7,822 nt of DNA. Source: M55B112 sp040880545 (GTDB lineage: Bacteria > Bacteroidota > Bacteroidia > Bacteroidales > GCA-2748055). Positions 6,769 to 7,822 of this stretch are shown here, piece after piece. The translations under genes were made by a program, and so were the position numbers. The notes beneath the pieces are model-generated. The model was not told the DNA's origin. It saw only the letters and a list, made by a program, of their open reading frames with translations, and ran no database searches. The first letter of the stretch is position 1; each line of letters starts with the position of its first letter. The stretch spans positions 1 to 7,822 of the forward strand of contig JBBDIE010000021.1 of the NCBI GenBank assembly GCA_040880545.1, in the 5' to 3' direction.

Positions 6769-7671
6769 CTAGAAACTGTATGTTAGACCAATACCGAAAA
6801 GCTCTTTTAGTTGCAATCTTGTATCCACTTCGCCGGTTGGGAGTCTCGTAACCTCGTCTACCACCTCAAATTTGATGTCGTAATCGTAAATGATTTGTGT
6901 AATAAACGAGGCTGATATATATTCATTCACCTTTAAACTAAGCAGCAGGTCAAAGTTCACGTCCACGTACTGGGGATTTTCAAGATAGTTTGAGAATAGG
7001 TCAACCTTTGTGTTTAACTTCACGTTCTTCATGAGTTTTTGTGTGAAAGCTATTTTCACATACCCCCCGAACTCACTTCTTATGTTCTGTCCTGCCTCCA
7101 CACCAAATGAGCCGGCTGCAGAAAGATCATCATCCATTACGAATGTCATTTTCCCAGTGACCGGTGCAATGAACATCGTGAAGGTTTCACTGGGTTTATA
7201 ATCCATACCAAATGACAGGTTCAGGTAACCTGGGGCCATGAAATTGGATATCTTGGAACGGATTGTAATATCGCCGGGATTTGCATACCCCTCAGTAAAT
7301 TGTGTTTTGAAACTCAATAAAGCAGTATATTTCCAATTTTTGCTTGCCTTATACCCTATTTTGGAGGCCATGTCTATTCGGTCATCACTTTTTCTTACAA
7401 GGTCACTTCCTTGTTTTATCATTCCATATCCAAGAAGTAATTCATTGTTCCAATTGACAATTTTATCACGACTGTTATAATTGGCATTCAGGTTTAACAT
7501 ACCATTGCCTGAAAAAGAATTTTCTCCTCCAGCGGCCCAGTTGGTAAGCGACATTTGGGAGAGGTTCAATGATACTACCCCATTGAATTTCCACAGTGTA
7601 TCTGCATTCTCCTGGCTGTATCCTAACTGGAGGACCATTGTAACTAATAGAAAGCTGATTAATAGTTTCAT
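6769..7671 (-). CDS. DUF3078 family protein, secreted, probably outer membrane
   Basis: A 300-aa protein of the DUF3078 family, found mostly in Bacteroidota and of unknown function. It starts with a clear signal peptide (MKLLISFLLVTMVLQLGYSQ; cleavage likely around residue 19-20). The family signature follows: a Gly/Asn/Ser-rich segment with SLNLSQMSLTNWAAGGENSF at about 34-53. The rest is alternating polar and hydrophobic beta-strand sequence with Gly and aromatic girdle residues. It ends in GIGLTYSF, and a terminal Phe after a strand is typical of outer-membrane beta-barrels. A barrel is therefore inferred, not shown. The ATG at 7671 gives a complete signal peptide; no Shine-Dalgarno or clear promoter is seen upstream. 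It is on the same strand as the met genes, but the leader promoter lies between, so it is probably a separate transcription unit. No intrinsic terminator with a T-tract is visible after it. Confidence 0.88.
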   Translation of the reverse strand: MKLLISFLLVTMVLQLGYSQENADTLWKFNGVVSLNLSQMSLTNWAAGGENSFSGNGMLNLNANYNSRDKIVNWNNELLLGYGMIKQGSDLVRKSDDRIDMASKIGYKASKNWKYTALLSFKTQFTEGYANPGDITIRSKISNFMAPGYLNLSFGMDYKPSETFTMFIAPVTGKMTFVMDDDLSAAGSFGVEAGQNIRSEFGGYVKIAFTQKLMKNVKLNTKVDLFSNYLENPQYVDVNFDLLLSLKVNEYISASFITQIIYDYDIKFEVVDEVTRLPTGEVDTRLQLKELFGIGLTYSF

Positions 7672-7822
7672 ACATTAATGATGTTAAGTTTTTTTTGATG
7701 CACTGTTTTTCTGGTGAACCGCTGTACCCACCAATAAGACCTCCAATGATGTATTGGATAAACTCCTTATCGGGATCCGTATAGATGAGCGGATTATTCA
7801 AGCAATATGCATACCGGTAAAT
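7475..7822 (-). pseudogene. 3' end of an Rhs/YD-repeat protein, running into DUF3078 (partial)
   Basis: The frame is open from the window edge to a TAA at 7475. Its first residues, IYRYAYCLNNPLIYTDPD, are the conserved end of the Rhs-associated core (usual form YxYCLNNPLxYTDPDG; here the Gly after DPD is Lys). A Gly-rich hydrophobic segment, IIGGLIGGYSGS, follows, also usual just after this core. After about codon 50 the frame overlaps the signal peptide and N-terminus of the well-supported DUF3078 gene in another frame for nearly 200 nt. No recognisable toxin domain is present there, and the sequence looks like out-of-frame translation. I read this as an Rhs protein that has lost its native C-terminal tip (truncation or remnant). 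Whether the upstream part is intact cannot be seen. Confidence 0.6.

Overview
The window reads as a piece of a Bacteroidota (Bacteroidetes) chromosome. The support is: a DUF3078 outer-membrane-type protein, a family typical of this phylum; a promoter matching the Bacteroidota form TTTG-N20-TAnnTTTG; A-rich start regions without Shine-Dalgarno sequences; and Rhs-core residues (YCLNNPLIYTDPD) of the kind common in this phylum. Genus cannot be told from this sequence. Every supported gene lies on the minus strand, so transcription runs from high to low coordinates.

Right part (about 6769-7822): the extreme 3' end of an Rhs/YD-repeat protein enters from the window edge, and its frame runs on as a spurious-looking tail into the next gene. 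That next gene encodes a secreted, probably outer-membrane, DUF3078 protein. Neither has an evident link to methionine metabolism.

Middle (about 6198-6673): a long regulatory leader. In transcription order it holds a Bacteroidota-type promoter, a complete SAM-I (S-box) riboswitch aptamer, an unlisted 36-codon ORF rich in methionine, a hairpin whose 5' arm is the last codons of that ORF, and a second long hairpin. Only then, 303 nt after the aptamer, does metY start. No intrinsic terminator is visible between the aptamer and metY. The aptamer ends 14 nt before the small ORF's ATG. The Met-rich ORF is the most interesting item here: a candidate methionine-sensing leader peptide in series with a SAM riboswitch.

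Left part (1-6197): metY (O-acetylhomoserine sulfhydrylase, makes homocysteine), a strong intrinsic terminator or attenuator, metH (cobalamin-dependent methionine synthase, all domains present) and metF (methylenetetrahydrofolate reductase). Together they make homocysteine, supply 5-methyl-THF and methylate homocysteine to methionine. The methionine feeds SAM synthesis, and SAM is the ligand of the leader's riboswitch. A long inverted repeat links the last metH codons to the metF start region and could couple their translation. The metF 5' end carries a C8 homopolymer.
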